Numbered from the stretch's first letter, positions 27,659-35,891 are shown. The stretch: 44,709 nt of DNA from DSNY01 sp016861185 (GCA_030263275.1 SZOR01000021.1:1-44709), one strand, 5' to 3'. Numbers and translations are program-made. Notes: generated from the letters alone by a model not told the origin.

Positions 27659-27936
27659 CCGGACCGATCACCCCCGACGGCAGCTCGCCGCTGCAGTTCC
27701 CGACCGACTTTCCCATCAAGGTGATGGGGCGGCGCGTCGACGAGTTCGCGCAGGCGATCGTCGCCGTCGTCACCGAACACGCGCCCGACTTCGATCCTGC
27801 CACGCTCGAGATGCGCGCGTCGAAGGAAGGCAACTACCTATCGCTCACGGTGACCGTGCACGCGACCTCGCGCGAGCAGCTCGACAACCTGTACCGCGCA
27901 TTGACCAGCCATCCGCTGGTCAAGGTCGTGCTGTGA
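27655..27936 (+). CDS. ybeD: DUF493/YbeD-like protein
   Basis: A 93-residue small alpha/beta protein with FPTDFPIKVMGRR at the start and LTVTVHATSREQLDNLYRALTSHPLVKVVL at the end, the DUF493 signature. It has an ACT-like fold in known structures and is conserved beside lipB, which suggests a link to lipoate metabolism. Its mode of action is not known. It starts inside the stop of the aminotransferase gene. Confidence 0.92.
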   Translation: MTGPITPDGSSPLQFPTDFPIKVMGRRVDEFAQAIVAVVTEHAPDFDPATLEMRASKEGNYLSLTVTVHATSREQLDNLYRALTSHPLVKVVL

Positions 27937-27946
27937 CGCCGACGCG

Positions 27947-28657
27947 ATGAGCGCCGTGCTCGCGCCGCCGCTCGTCGTGCGCGCGCTCGGCCGCGTCGAC
28001 TACGTGCCGACCTGGCACGCGATGCGCGAGTTCACCGCGCGGCGCGACGCCGACACGCCGGACGAGTTGTGGATCGTCGAGCATCCGCCCGTGTTCACGC
28101 TCGGCCAGGCGGGCAGGCGCGAACACCTGCTCGGTCCGACCGACATCCCCGTCGTCGCGACCGATCGCGGCGGGCAGATCACCTACCACGGCCCGGGGCA
28201 GGTCGTGATCTACACGCTGATCGACCTGCGGCGGCTCGGCATCTTCGTCAAGGAGCTCGTGTATCGCATCGAGCAGAGCGTGATCCAGACGCTCGATGCG
28301 TACGGCGTCGAAGGCAGGCGCGTCAAAGGAGCGCCGGGGATCTACGTCCCAGTGAACGAGAGCACCTCACCCCAACCCTCGCTCCGTGCCCGGGGCGAGG
28401 GAAAAAAAAGGGTGTCTGACCCCGATTTTTCGGGGGTGGCGAAGATCGCGGCGCTGGGGATCAAGGTGACGAATGGGCGCAGCTATCACGGCGTGGCGTT
28501 CAACGTGGCGATGGATCTTTCGCCGTTCGCGCTGATCGACCCTTGCGGCTATCCGTCTTTGGCGACGGTCGACTTGGCTACACTGCGCGTCCAGACGACT
28601 TGGCACGAAGCCGCCGAGCGACTCGCGGCGCGGCTTGCCGATCACCTCAGTCCATGA
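27947..28657 (+). CDS. lipB: Octanoyl-[acyl-carrier-protein] transferase with repeat-derived loop
   Basis: A 236-residue LipB, which moves octanoyl groups from ACP to lipoyl domains. Family motifs: RGGQITYHGPGQVVIY, GAPGIYVPV, the catalytic lysine in AKIAALGIKV, SYHGVAFNVAMDL, and the catalytic cysteine in DPCGY. Between GIYV and AKIAALG is a stretch (about residues 140-163) encoded by the intergenic-type repeat at 28365-28436, including eight A in a row (GKKR). Both catalytic residues are kept and the frame is open, so the enzyme may still work. The stop overlaps the lipA start by 4 bases. Confidence 0.93.
   Translation: MSAVLAPPLVVRALGRVDYVPTWHAMREFTARRDADTPDELWIVEHPPVFTLGQAGRREHLLGPTDIPVVATDRGGQITYHGPGQVVIYTLIDLRRLGIFVKELVYRIEQSVIQTLDAYGVEGRRVKGAPGIYVPVNESTSPQPSLRARGEGKKRVSDPDFSGVAKIAALGIKVTNGRSYHGVAFNVAMDLSPFALIDPCGYPSLATVDLATLRVQTTWHEAAERLAARLADHLSP
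28365..28436. repeat. Two intergenic repeats inserted in frame in lipB
   Basis: A CCTCACCCCAACCCTCGCTC palindrome-type unit (compare 23683-23720) is followed by eight A, then GGTGTCTGACCCCGATTTTT, which resembles a dispersed intergenic repeat seen in other proteobacteria. The segment is 72 bases, a multiple of three, and adds 24 codons without a stop. Confidence 0.75.
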
Positions 28658-29655
28658 GCTCCGAAGTCATCCGCACGCCCACGCCCGGCGCCGACCCCTA
28701 CGCGAAGAAGAAGGGCGAAGCGAAGACCGCGCCGGTCTTCAAGAAATTCCCGATCAAGGTCGCCACCGAAGTCGCGCCGCTGCGCAAGCCTGACTGGCTG
28801 CGCGTGCGCGCCGGCTCGCCGACGACGCGCTTCTACGAAATCAAGAACATCCTGCGCGAGCACCGGTTGCACACGGTGTGCGAGGAGGCCACCTGCCCGA
28901 ACATCGGCGAATGCTTCGGCAAGGGCACGGCGACCTTCATGATCATGGGCGACAAGTGCACGCGCCGCTGCCCGTTCTGCGACGTCGGCCACGGCCGCCC
29001 CGATCCGCTCGACGCCGAAGAGCCGGTCAATCTGGCGAAGACGATCGCCGCGCTGAAGCTCTCGTACGTCGTCATCACCTCGGTTGACCGCGACGACCTG
29101 AAGGACGGCGGCGCGCAGCACTTCGTCGACTGCATCCGCGCCGTGCGCGAGCTGTCCCCGCAAACCAGGATCGAAGTGCTGGTGCCCGACTTCCGCGGGC
29201 GCATGGAGCGCGCGCTCGACATCCTCGAAGCCGCGCCGCCCGACGTGATGAACCACAACCTCGAGACCGTGCCGCGGCTGTATCGCGAAGCGCGGCCCGG
29301 CGGCGATTACGCGCACTCGCTCGCGCTGCTGCGCGAGTTCAAACGCCGCATGGTCGCGCGCGGACTGAACGTGCCGACCAAGAGCGGGCTGATGGTCGGT
29401 CTCGGCGAAACCGACGACGAGATCCTGCAGGTGATGCGGGACCTGCGCGCGAACGACGTGGACATGCTGACGATCGGCCAGTATCTGGCGCCGACCAATC
29501 ACCATCTGCCGGTGCGCCGCTACGTCCATCCGGACGTGTTCAAGATGTTCGAGCGCGAGGCGCAGGCGATGGGCTTCTCGCACGCGGCCTGCGGCGCGCT
29601 CGTGCGCAGCTCGTACCACGCCGACCAGCAGGCGCACGCAGCGGGCTTCGCGTAA
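28654..29655 (+). CDS. lipA: Lipoyl synthase
   Basis: A 333-residue radical SAM enzyme that inserts two sulfurs into octanoyl groups. The auxiliary cluster motif is CEEATCPNIGEC, and the radical SAM motif is CTRRCPFCDV; the terminal RSSYHADQQ supplies the serine ligand. Length and motif spacing are normal. ATG 28654 overlaps the lipB stop, so translation is likely coupled. It closes the dat-ybeD-lipB-lipA operon. Confidence 0.97.
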   Translation: MSSEVIRTPTPGADPYAKKKGEAKTAPVFKKFPIKVATEVAPLRKPDWLRVRAGSPTTRFYEIKNILREHRLHTVCEEATCPNIGECFGKGTATFMIMGDKCTRRCPFCDVGHGRPDPLDAEEPVNLAKTIAALKLSYVVITSVDRDDLKDGGAQHFVDCIRAVRELSPQTRIEVLVPDFRGRMERALDILEAAPPDVMNHNLETVPRLYREARPGGDYAHSLALLREFKRRMVARGLNVPTKSGLMVGLGETDDEILQVMRDLRANDVDMLTIGQYLAPTNHHLPVRRYVHPDVFKMFEREAQAMGFSHAACGALVRSSYHADQQAHAAGFA

Positions 29656-29686
29656 GCCGTGCCGGAAGCGCGTCCGAACGCGGCGG

Positions 29687-29947
29687 ATGATCGAGTTCCC
29701 GAACGCATTCGCCGGCACGGTCACGATCCTCGCGCTGGTCGGCCTCGGCATCTTCGTCTACCCGTGGCTGCTCGCGCGCCGAGGCGGCGCCGCGGCCATC
29801 GCCGTCGCGACTTTCGCGCTGGCGCTGCTGTTCCACCAGTTCGATCGCGCGAGCGGTGCTTCGACCGCGGTGTCCGCGGGATTCGCCCTGCTGTGGGCGC
29901 TCGCGCCCGCCATCACCGCGGTGATCGTGCGGCGCCTGACCCGCTGA
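29687..29947 (+). CDS. Small membrane protein, 86 aa
   Basis: An 86-residue protein with three hydrophobic segments (VTILALVGLGIFVYPWLL, AAIAVATFALALLF and AGFALLWALAPAITAVIV). No family is recognised. It lies 31 bases after lipA on the same strand and may be read through from that operon; it is followed by the cluster of hairpin repeats. Confidence 0.65.
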   Translation: MIEFPNAFAGTVTILALVGLGIFVYPWLLARRGGAAAIAVATFALALLFHQFDRASGASTAVSAGFALLWALAPAITAVIVRRLTR

Positions 29948-29959
29948 ACGTCGTCCGTA

Positions 29960-30208
29960 CCCCCCTTTGAAAAAGGGGGCGAGGCGTGGTTTCTCGGTCT
30001 CCTCGCTCGGCGGCGCGCTGTCGAAATCCCCCCTACCCCCCTTTACGAAAGGGGGGTCAAGGAATGGTGTCGGACGGCAACTTCGACACCACCGCGCTGA
30101 GAGAGCTTGCTTCCCCCCTTTGAAAAGGGGGGCGAGGGGGGATTTCTCGGTCTTCCCGCTGGGCGACGCGCGCTCGAAACCCCCTAACCCCCTTTGCGAG
30201 AGCGGGGT
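29960..30208. repeat. Tandem composite of CCCCCCTTT hairpins
   Basis: Four hairpins: 29960-29980, 30036-30058, 30112-30132 and 30187-30208. They form two related units of about 100 bases. Each is a hairpin, then a spacer with TTTCTCGGTCT and CGCGC.TCGAAA, then a second hairpin. The unit spacers are recognisably homologous but diverged. They fill the gap between the small membrane protein gene and the convergent TlpA-like gene; no gene is seen inside. Confidence 0.8.
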
Positions 30209-30212
30209 GGCG

Positions 30213-30776
30213 TCAGCCGGCCAACTCCGCAGCGATGCGCCGCTCCAGATCCTCGAAGTCGGTGCGGCCGACGTAGACGCGCACGATGCGGCCCTGCGCG
30301 TCGATCAGGAACTTGGTCGGCGTGACCTGCGGGTCGCCGAAATCGCGCGCGACTTCGCCCTTGAAATCGAGCACGACGTCGAACGGCAGGCCGCGCGTGC
30401 GGGCGAAGTCGAGCACGATGTCGGGCCGGTCGTAGCGCATCGCCACCGCGAAGGTCGTCAGTCCGCGCCCGGCGTGCCGCCGATGCAGCGCGACGAGCGC
30501 CGGCATCTCGGCCACGCACGGCGCGCAGGTCGTCGACCAGAAGCTCACCAGCACCGGCCGGCCGTGCAATTCGGCGAGCGACTTCGCCTCGCCCGCGATG
30601 TTGGTCAGTTGCAACTGCGGCGCGGGCTTCGGCCGGTTCGCGAGAAACGGCAGCGCCGCCAGCGCGGCGACGAGCACGAACGCGCCGGCACCGAGCGCGA
30701 ACGCGAGACGGCGCGCCGACCGCGCGTTGGAACAATCTTGTGCTGGCGCATGTTGTCGCTGGGTGCGTTCTGCCAT
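30213..30776 (-). CDS. TlpA-like membrane-anchored thiol-disulfide protein
   Basis: A 187-residue thioredoxin-fold protein. Start ATG 30776 (MAERTQRQ) precedes a single membrane anchor (about 24-46). The redox site is SFWSTTCAPCVAEMPAL (CAPC), with a conserved later TPTKFLIDAQGRIV giving the cis-proline region. Such proteins act in the periplasm in cytochrome c maturation or reduction of secreted cysteines; the specific client is unknown. It is divergent from the DUF4197 gene, with 111 bases between starts. Confidence 0.9.
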   Translation of the reverse strand: MAERTQRQHAPAQDCSNARSARRLAFALGAGAFVLVAALAALPFLANRPKPAPQLQLTNIAGEAKSLAELHGRPVLVSFWSTTCAPCVAEMPALVALHRRHAGRGLTTFAVAMRYDRPDIVLDFARTRGLPFDVVLDFKGEVARDFGDPQVTPTKFLIDAQGRIVRVYVGRTDFEDLERRIAAELAG

Positions 30777-30887
30777 GATCGTCCGGTCCATTCGCCCGCG
30801 GCGCAGTGTAGCCATCGCGATCGCATTCGCGCCGCGCCGACGCATGAGGTTTTCCACCGATCCGCGCCGAACTGCCGGAGATCCCCG

Positions 30888-31610
30888 ATGAACGACACCG
30901 ATACCGACCGCCGTCAGGCGCTCGCACAGCTTGCCGCGTGGACCGCTGTCGCGGCCTTCGGGCTCGCCGCGCGCGACGCCCGCGCGCTTTCGCTCGCCGA
31001 CCTCAGCAACCGCGACGCCGCGGCGGGCCTCAAAGCCGCGCTCGAACAGGGCGCGACGGTCGCGGTGCAACTGCTCGGCAAGACCGACGGCTTCTGGGGC
31101 AACGACCGCGTGCGCATTCCGCTGCCCGAGTGGCTGCAGCGCGGCGAAAGCGCGCTGAAGCTGATGGGGCGCGGCCGCGACGTGGAAGAACTGAAACTCG
31201 GCGTCAATCGCGCCGCCGAGCAGGCCGTGCCCGAAGCGAAGAATCTGCTCGTCAACGCCGTCCGTACCATGAGCGTGCAGGACGCCAAATCCATCCTGAC
31301 CGGCGGCGACGATTCGGTGACGAAGTTCTTCGCCGAAAAGACGCGCGCGCCGCTGACCACCCGCTTCCTGCCGATCGTGACGAAGGTGACCGACCGCATC
31401 GGCCTGGCGCGGCAGTACAACTCCCTCGCCGGCCAGGGCGAGAAGCTCGGCCTCGTCAAACCGGAGCAGGCGCGCATCGAGCGGCACGTCACCGGCAGGG
31501 CGCTCGACGGCCTGTACTTCATGATCGGCGAGGAGGAAAAGAAGATCCGCGAGGATCCGCTCAGCGCCGGTGCGGCGATTGCGAAGAAGGTCTTCGGCGC
31601 ACTGAAGTGA
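30888..31610 (+). CDS. DUF4197 exported protein
   Basis: A 240-residue protein. The start MNDTDTDRRQALAQL is followed by a hydrophobic stretch (AAWTAVAAFGLAARDARA) that looks like a twin-arginine type signal peptide. The mature part matches DUF4197: GLKAALEQGATVAV, RIPLPEWLQ, AKSILTGGDDSVTKFF and LDGLYFMIGEEEKKIREDP. The function is not known. A helical periplasmic protein is likely. Confidence 0.88.
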   Translation: MNDTDTDRRQALAQLAAWTAVAAFGLAARDARALSLADLSNRDAAAGLKAALEQGATVAVQLLGKTDGFWGNDRVRIPLPEWLQRGESALKLMGRGRDVEELKLGVNRAAEQAVPEAKNLLVNAVRTMSVQDAKSILTGGDDSVTKFFAEKTRAPLTTRFLPIVTKVTDRIGLARQYNSLAGQGEKLGLVKPEQARIERHVTGRALDGLYFMIGEEEKKIREDPLSAGAAIAKKVFGALK

Positions 31611-31672
31611 GGCCGCGCCCGTAAGAACCGCCGCCCGCCACCGACCCAACGACTCCCCGCAATGCGCCGCCG

Positions 31673-33070
31673 ATGGCCGACACGCTGCGCCCCCTCACCC
31701 ACACACCTGCCCTCGCGACGACGCGCCGCGCCACCGCGGCGCACCTCGTGCGCCCGGCGCGCGTGCTCGTCGTGTTCGGCAAGGAGTGGGATCGCGGCGC
31801 CTTCGCGCCGCAGCTCGCGGCCGGCGAAATCGAGCTGACGTTCGAAGGCTTCGACCTGTTCCGCTTTCCGGGCAACGCACGGCTGCTCGCGTTCGACGCC
31901 TGGCGCTTCGTCGATCGCATCTGCGCCAAGTACGCCGGGCGCGTCGACGCGGTGCTGTCGAACAACGAGCAGTTCGGTGCGCTGCTCGCCGCGGTGATCG
32001 CGCAGAGGCTCGGTCTGCCCGGCAACGACCCGCGCGCGGTCGTGCTCGCGCACCACAAGCTCGCCTGCCGCGAAGCGCAGCGGCGCATCGCCGCCGACGC
32101 CGTGCCGCGCTTCGCGCCGCTCGGCTTCGCGCTCGACGATCCGCGCGCGCACGACGCGCGCGCGCTGCAGGCGGCGGTCGCCGCGAGCGATCTCGCGTGG
32201 CCGCTCTTCGTCAAACCGATCAAGGCGACCTTCTCCGTGCTCGCGCGGCGCGTGGATTCGGCGCAGGAACTCGCGCGCCATCTGCGCTTCGGCGCGTTCG
32301 AGCGCCGCATCATCCGCAGGCTCGTGCAGCCGTACGCGCAGATCGCCGCGCAGGTCGCGCCCGGGCTCGCCGACCCCGCCGGCATGCTTCTCGAAACGCC
32401 GATCGCCGGACACCAGGTCAACCTCGACGGCTACGTGTTCCGCGGCGACGTTCGCATCGTCGGCATGACCGACGCGCTGACGTATCCGAACGAAGCCAAC
32501 GGCGCGCAGCACTTCCTGCGCTTCGCCTACCCGTCGCGCATCGCCGCGGACGTGCGCGCGCGCATCGAGCGGCTGACGCGGCTGCTGCTCGCGGAACTGG
32601 GCTTCGTGCACGGCTTCTTCAACGCCGAGTTCTTCGTGCGGCCCGACGGTCGCGTGCAGTTCATCGAAGTCAATCCGCGGCTCGCCTCGCAGCTCGCGGA
32701 CCTCTACCGCTGGGTCGACGGCCGCGACGTCTACAGGATGCTCGTCGCCCTCGCGCGCGGCCGCGACCCCGAAACGGTCGAGCGCCTTGCGCCCGCCGCC
32801 GGCGCCGCGGCGAGCTTCGTCTGGCGCAAGTTCGACGGCACGAGCGCCGAGCGGCTCCCCACGCGCGCCGACCTCGACTGGCTCGCGCGCGAACACCCCG
32901 ACGCGCGCCTGATGCTCTACGCCAAACGCAGCGCCGCGCTCGCCCGCGAATACAAGTGGCTCGGCAGCCACCGCTACGCGGTGATGAACCTGTGCGCCCC
33001 CGACGAAGCGCGATTGCGCGCGCGGTACGAGGCGATCTGCAGGCGATTCGGGTGGCCGGCGCCGTATTGA
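31673..33070 (+). CDS. ATP-grasp domain protein
   Basis: A 465-residue protein whose centre has ATP-grasp features: LFVKPIKATFSVLARRV (nucleotide-binding lysine), a QVNLDGYVFRGDVRIVGM stretch, and the metal-site pattern GFFNAEFFVRPDGRVQFIEVNPRLASQLADLY. It is probably a carboxylate-amine ligase; the substrate is unknown. The C-terminal 46 residues (ALAREYKWLG...FGWPAPY) are duplicated at 36665-36804. The intact copy is this one. It marks the left border of the atypical island. Confidence 0.88.
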   Translation: MADTLRPLTHTPALATTRRATAAHLVRPARVLVVFGKEWDRGAFAPQLAAGEIELTFEGFDLFRFPGNARLLAFDAWRFVDRICAKYAGRVDAVLSNNEQFGALLAAVIAQRLGLPGNDPRAVVLAHHKLACREAQRRIAADAVPRFAPLGFALDDPRAHDARALQAAVAASDLAWPLFVKPIKATFSVLARRVDSAQELARHLRFGAFERRIIRRLVQPYAQIAAQVAPGLADPAGMLLETPIAGHQVNLDGYVFRGDVRIVGMTDALTYPNEANGAQHFLRFAYPSRIAADVRARIERLTRLLLAELGFVHGFFNAEFFVRPDGRVQFIEVNPRLASQLADLYRWVDGRDVYRMLVALARGRDPETVERLAPAAGAAASFVWRKFDGTSAERLPTRADLDWLAREHPDARLMLYAKRSAALAREYKWLGSHRYAVMNLCAPDEARLRARYEAICRRFGWPAPY

Positions 33071-33167
33071 TTCCGGCGCACACGCCCGACAGTCCCTCTG
33101 CGCGGCTTGCCGTGCATCGGCAGCCAGTAGACGCTGCCGGGCCTCGGCTCGTAAGCTGACGCAACGG
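32931..33167 (+). repeat. Direct repeat copy A, ATP-grasp gene 3' end
   Basis: 237 bases comprising the last 140 bases of the ATP-grasp gene and about 97 bases after its stop. Copy B at 36665-36903 matches with about eight to ten differences by eye. Weaker similarity continues for about 80 bases beyond each copy (CGGC.T.AAGTC, GCCGGGT and CGGTTT landmarks). Confidence 0.93.
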
Positions 33168-33382
33168 ACTTCGAGTCGAGCACGGCGTCAAGTCGGCACG
33201 GGCATCGGCGTTCGGCTGCCGGGTCTGTCGGTTTTGGTTAGCCCTGTGAAAAGCCGCAATCTCGTAGCCAAGAACAAGACCTGGGCGCGGCCTGCCGGCG
33301 CATCAGCCCGCCAAGTCATCCGTCGCAGCGCCAGGTTTGCCGGCGCGCAGGCGCGTCCAAACTGAGTCGGTCGCCTTAACAA
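33168..33382. other. Gene-free stretch after the ATP-grasp gene
   Basis: With the end of copy A this makes 312 bases without a supported gene. GTTAGCC at 33237-33243 is a core-site-like heptamer. No partner is seen near it. The rest is GC-rich and carries no clear promoter. Base composition becomes less GC-biased just after it. Confidence 0.5.
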
Positions 33383-33904
33383 ATGCGCGAGATCGGATTG
33401 ATAGGTACCGCGGCCCTAGTGTTTGTCGGCGGCACGCTGTCGATTCTGGCCGGCGCCCCTACGATCTGGTCTCCGTTACCACTAATCAACGTGATCTTCG
33501 GGTTCATGGTTGCCGCCACACCGTTGAACGGCGCAGACGTGCCGCTTCGGACGCTGTGGCTCTCTGCAGTCGCAGCATTGCCCATTACCCTCGCGTTCAT
33601 TGCCTGGTCGAAGGAGCCAATACTCAGGGGGGCCATTCCGAGGCGTTCAATCGTTCTTCTGGCAGTTGTCATTGCAGCCTCTCTGCTTTTCTTTGTCGCG
33701 GGTTGGAGTCATGGGGTCCAATGGCAAGGTTTTCGCCACACGGCGGCGTTGGCAGCAATTAACGCGACATTCGGGCTGGTACCCGTAGCTGCCCTCCTGA
33801 AGCATAGGTCGTCGCTAGCGCCGGGAAGCAGTCTCGTCTTTCACGGAGCCCTATTCCTGTGGCTCACCTGGTTCGCTTTCCCCTGGCTGGGAGAACTTCT
33901 CTAG
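33383..33904 (+). CDS. Multi-pass membrane protein of the island
   Basis: A 173-residue protein with about five membrane segments (near 8-22, 32-45, 58-72, 88-105 and 150-168). It is followed at 33918 by an attC-like element, which suggests it was once a gene cassette. No family is recognised. No ribosome site is seen before ATG 33383. Composition is less GC-rich than the chromosomal genes to the left. Confidence 0.7.
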   Translation: MREIGLIGTAALVFVGGTLSILAGAPTIWSPLPLINVIFGFMVAATPLNGADVPLRTLWLSAVAALPITLAFIAWSKEPILRGAIPRRSIVLLAVVIAASLLFFVAGWSHGVQWQGFRHTAALAAINATFGLVPVAALLKHRSSLAPGSSLVFHGALFLWLTWFAFPWLGELL

Positions 33905-33917
33905 AGTCCGCAAAGGC

Positions 33918-33983
33918 GCCCAGCAAAGCGCCGCAACCGACGGCCTCGCTTCGTTCGGTCGCGGCTGAGCGCCAACGTGGGTA
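33918..33983 (+). other. Degenerate attC-like site
   Basis: Inverse-core-like GCCCAGC (33918-33924) and core-like GTGGGTA (33977-33983) flank an imperfect palindrome: AAAGCGCCGCAACCGAC on the left and GGTCGCGGCTGAGCGCCAAC on the right. The expected GCCCAAC/GTTGGGC ends are each one to two bases off. The layout is that of integron attC sites, but the core is degraded, so recombination by an integrase is doubtful. Confidence 0.5.
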
Positions 33984-33998
33984 GTCGAAGGAGAGGCC

Positions 33999-34952
33999 AT
34001 GCTTCTGCCGAGCGAAACAGTCGCGGAACTGAAGCGAGTAGTGAAGGCCTTCGCCGCGAAGGCCAACATTCCAAAACTCCATGCGTGGAAGCGTCTCTCC
34101 GACGACGACATCTGGCGGCAGTTCGTCGTACAGGTTGCGGTTGTGGGCAGCGCCGCATCGGGAGAGCGGCTTGCCCGCGCGCTTCGGGAGCAGAACGCGC
34201 TCGGATTGCAGAGGCTTGCGCTGCTCCCTGTCGCGCGGCGCCGTGCGCTCATTAGCAGAACCCTTCGCGATTCGGGCGTCCGCTACGCGTCTCAGGATGC
34301 CGAAAAGTGTCGCAAGACTGCCGCCATCGTGCGCAACTTCGAGTTCCTATCGGCGTTTCCCGGAGGGCCAACGGGATACATCAAGTCGCTTGTGGAGCTT
34401 CAAGACGACGATGCACGCGCGGCCCGCGTGGCCGCGAACATGAGCTACATCAAACTCAAAGGTGCACGAGATCTTCTCGTCGAACTCGGCGTGGTCACCG
34501 ACGTCGTGGCACTCGACACCCGAATACTCAATATCCTTCGGCGCGCTGGCGCCGCGATTCCGAGGGACATTCGTACCAATCCCGACCGGTACAAGCGACT
34601 TCAGAACGAATTGCTGCACAAGGTCTGCAAACCGCTCGGCATCACGGGCGCTGCGCTTGATCGCATACTTTTCCAGAGCTACGGGAATCTCCGTCTGGCG
34701 CGAGCGGCGACACCCAACATTGGCCGGGAGTACGAGGTTGACCATTCGAAGGCCATTCGCGAGAAGCACTACAAGCGCCTTCTGAAGGAGGGTTCGAACG
34801 TGGTCGTTCTGGAGCCGGACATTGCGAAGGCGTTTCCCGACTCCGCCGCCGTCAACGATGCTCTTCGCGTGGTTCTGAAGGCGGGAGAGTCCACGCGAGG
34901 CCTGACCCGTCGCCAGTCGCGATCGCGCGCGAAAGTTGCGCGCGCCGGGTAG
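33999..34952 (+). CDS. HhH DNA-glycosylase-like protein with antitoxin-like C-terminus
   Basis: A 317-residue protein; AAGGAGAGG precedes ATG 33999. The central part (about 120-230) has the feel of an HhH-GPD base-excision glycosylase of the archaeal Ogg type: NMSYIKLKGARDLLVELGV, then VVALDTRILNILRRAG as the HhH/catalytic-Asp region. The tail (about 250-300; REKHYKRLLKEGSNVVVLEPDIAKAFPDS and AVNDALRVVL) strongly resembles short antitoxin-like proteins found next to toxins. A fusion of a DNA glycosylase with such a tail is not a build I know. The function of each half is inferred by resemblance. Confidence 0.65.
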   Translation: MLLPSETVAELKRVVKAFAAKANIPKLHAWKRLSDDDIWRQFVVQVAVVGSAASGERLARALREQNALGLQRLALLPVARRRALISRTLRDSGVRYASQDAEKCRKTAAIVRNFEFLSAFPGGPTGYIKSLVELQDDDARAARVAANMSYIKLKGARDLLVELGVVTDVVALDTRILNILRRAGAAIPRDIRTNPDRYKRLQNELLHKVCKPLGITGAALDRILFQSYGNLRLARAATPNIGREYEVDHSKAIREKHYKRLLKEGSNVVVLEPDIAKAFPDSAAVNDALRVVLKAGESTRGLTRRQSRSRAKVARAG

Positions 34953-34969
34953 CCTCGACGTTTGCCTTC

Positions 34970-35224
34970 ATGGGACCAATGGACGAGAACGCATCGCGGT
35001 ACCGTACCAGGGCGGCTGCGGCTGCTCGCGCCTACCTGCGCGGAGAGTTGAGCTGGGAAGGCTTCATCGCTGAGTTCGGAGGGCCGGAAGATGATCTCGT
35101 CAGCGATCTCGTGGATCTGATCGAACACGAGCCGAAGAGGGGCGGGCTATTTGGCTTGGACGACAAGGAATGGGCGAAGTATCAGGCCAGGGTCGACGAG
35201 GTCATCCGTGCACTCGAGGCGTGA
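34970..35224 (+). CDS. Conserved small acidic protein, 84 aa
   Basis: An 84-residue soluble protein: AYLRGELSWEGFIAEFGGPEDDLVSDLVDLIEHEPKRG, then DDKEWAKYQARVDEVI. It is helical and acidic. The start may be ATG 34970 or 34979. It begins 17 bases after the glycosylase-like gene and probably shares its transcript. I recall similar small proteins only as hypotheticals. Confidence 0.65.
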   Translation: MGPMDENASRYRTRAAAAARAYLRGELSWEGFIAEFGGPEDDLVSDLVDLIEHEPKRGGLFGLDDKEWAKYQARVDEVIRALEA

Positions 35225-35300
35225 CGGTGCCGACCGGGGGTTCCAGCGAACGCTCTCGCGCCGCGCGCCTGAGTCTGTATCAATCGGGCGTAGGACTCGG

Positions 35301-35891
35301 ATGAAGATATTCTTCGCGCTTGTTGTTGCTGCCCTTCTCGCAGGTTGCGGGACCACGGGCTCCGTCACGCATGCCATTCCGAAGTTGAACGAACCGAACT
35401 TCACGCTTCGGGACGAACGGCCGTCCGACGAGCGGAAATCGCGACGCGACTCGAACGCTGTCGGCACGACCACCTACTACGCAGACGACAACCTCTCTCC
35501 GACTCCTGCCGAGCTACTTGAACGCGCGCTGTCGAATGCGAGCATTGCGGATCTGAAGGGCAAGACGGTGACCCTCCGCACATTCCATGTCTACGTCATT
35601 GAACCGGCGGTGTCGCTGGACGGCGAACGCTTCACGAGTGCGGTGCGCACCGTTCCCAACCCATCGCCGGCGGGAGTCTTCCTGGCCGCACCTTTCATTG
35701 TCGGGATCGAGAGCATTCGCAGTCAGAAACTCGTCAGCGCCGTCATCCGTGGATCCGTCGACGAGACGGAATTCGTTGCTCAACATACGGACCGCTTTCG
35801 CGGACGGGTATCTGAAGAGAACATTCGAAGTGTTCTTGCCGCGGCACTCGAAGTGGCCGCCGAAAGTGCAGCGGAAGCGGCTCGACGTTGA
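35301..35891 (+). CDS. Predicted lipoprotein, 196 aa
   Basis: ATG 35301 gives a clean lipoprotein signal (MKIFFALVVAALLAGC; lipobox LAGC at 13-16). The mature part is about 180 residues of mixed alpha/beta with no family recognised; ISLDGERF-like and PNPSPAGVFLAAPFIVG segments are seen, and it ends in an Ala/Glu-rich helix. It lies in the first filling of the island with another lipoprotein 100 bases later. Confidence 0.75.
   Translation: MKIFFALVVAALLAGCGTTGSVTHAIPKLNEPNFTLRDERPSDERKSRRDSNAVGTTTYYADDNLSPTPAELLERALSNASIADLKGKTVTLRTFHVYVIEPAVSLDGERFTSAVRTVPNPSPAGVFLAAPFIVGIESIRSQKLVSAVIRGSVDETEFVAQHTDRFRGRVSEENIRSVLAAALEVAAESAAEAARR

Noticed and set aside
30777..31649. Upstream extension of the TlpA-like gene on the minus strand (frame to 31649)
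   Set aside because: The extension is the shadow of the DUF4197 gene; the anchor and the start at 30776 explain the protein.
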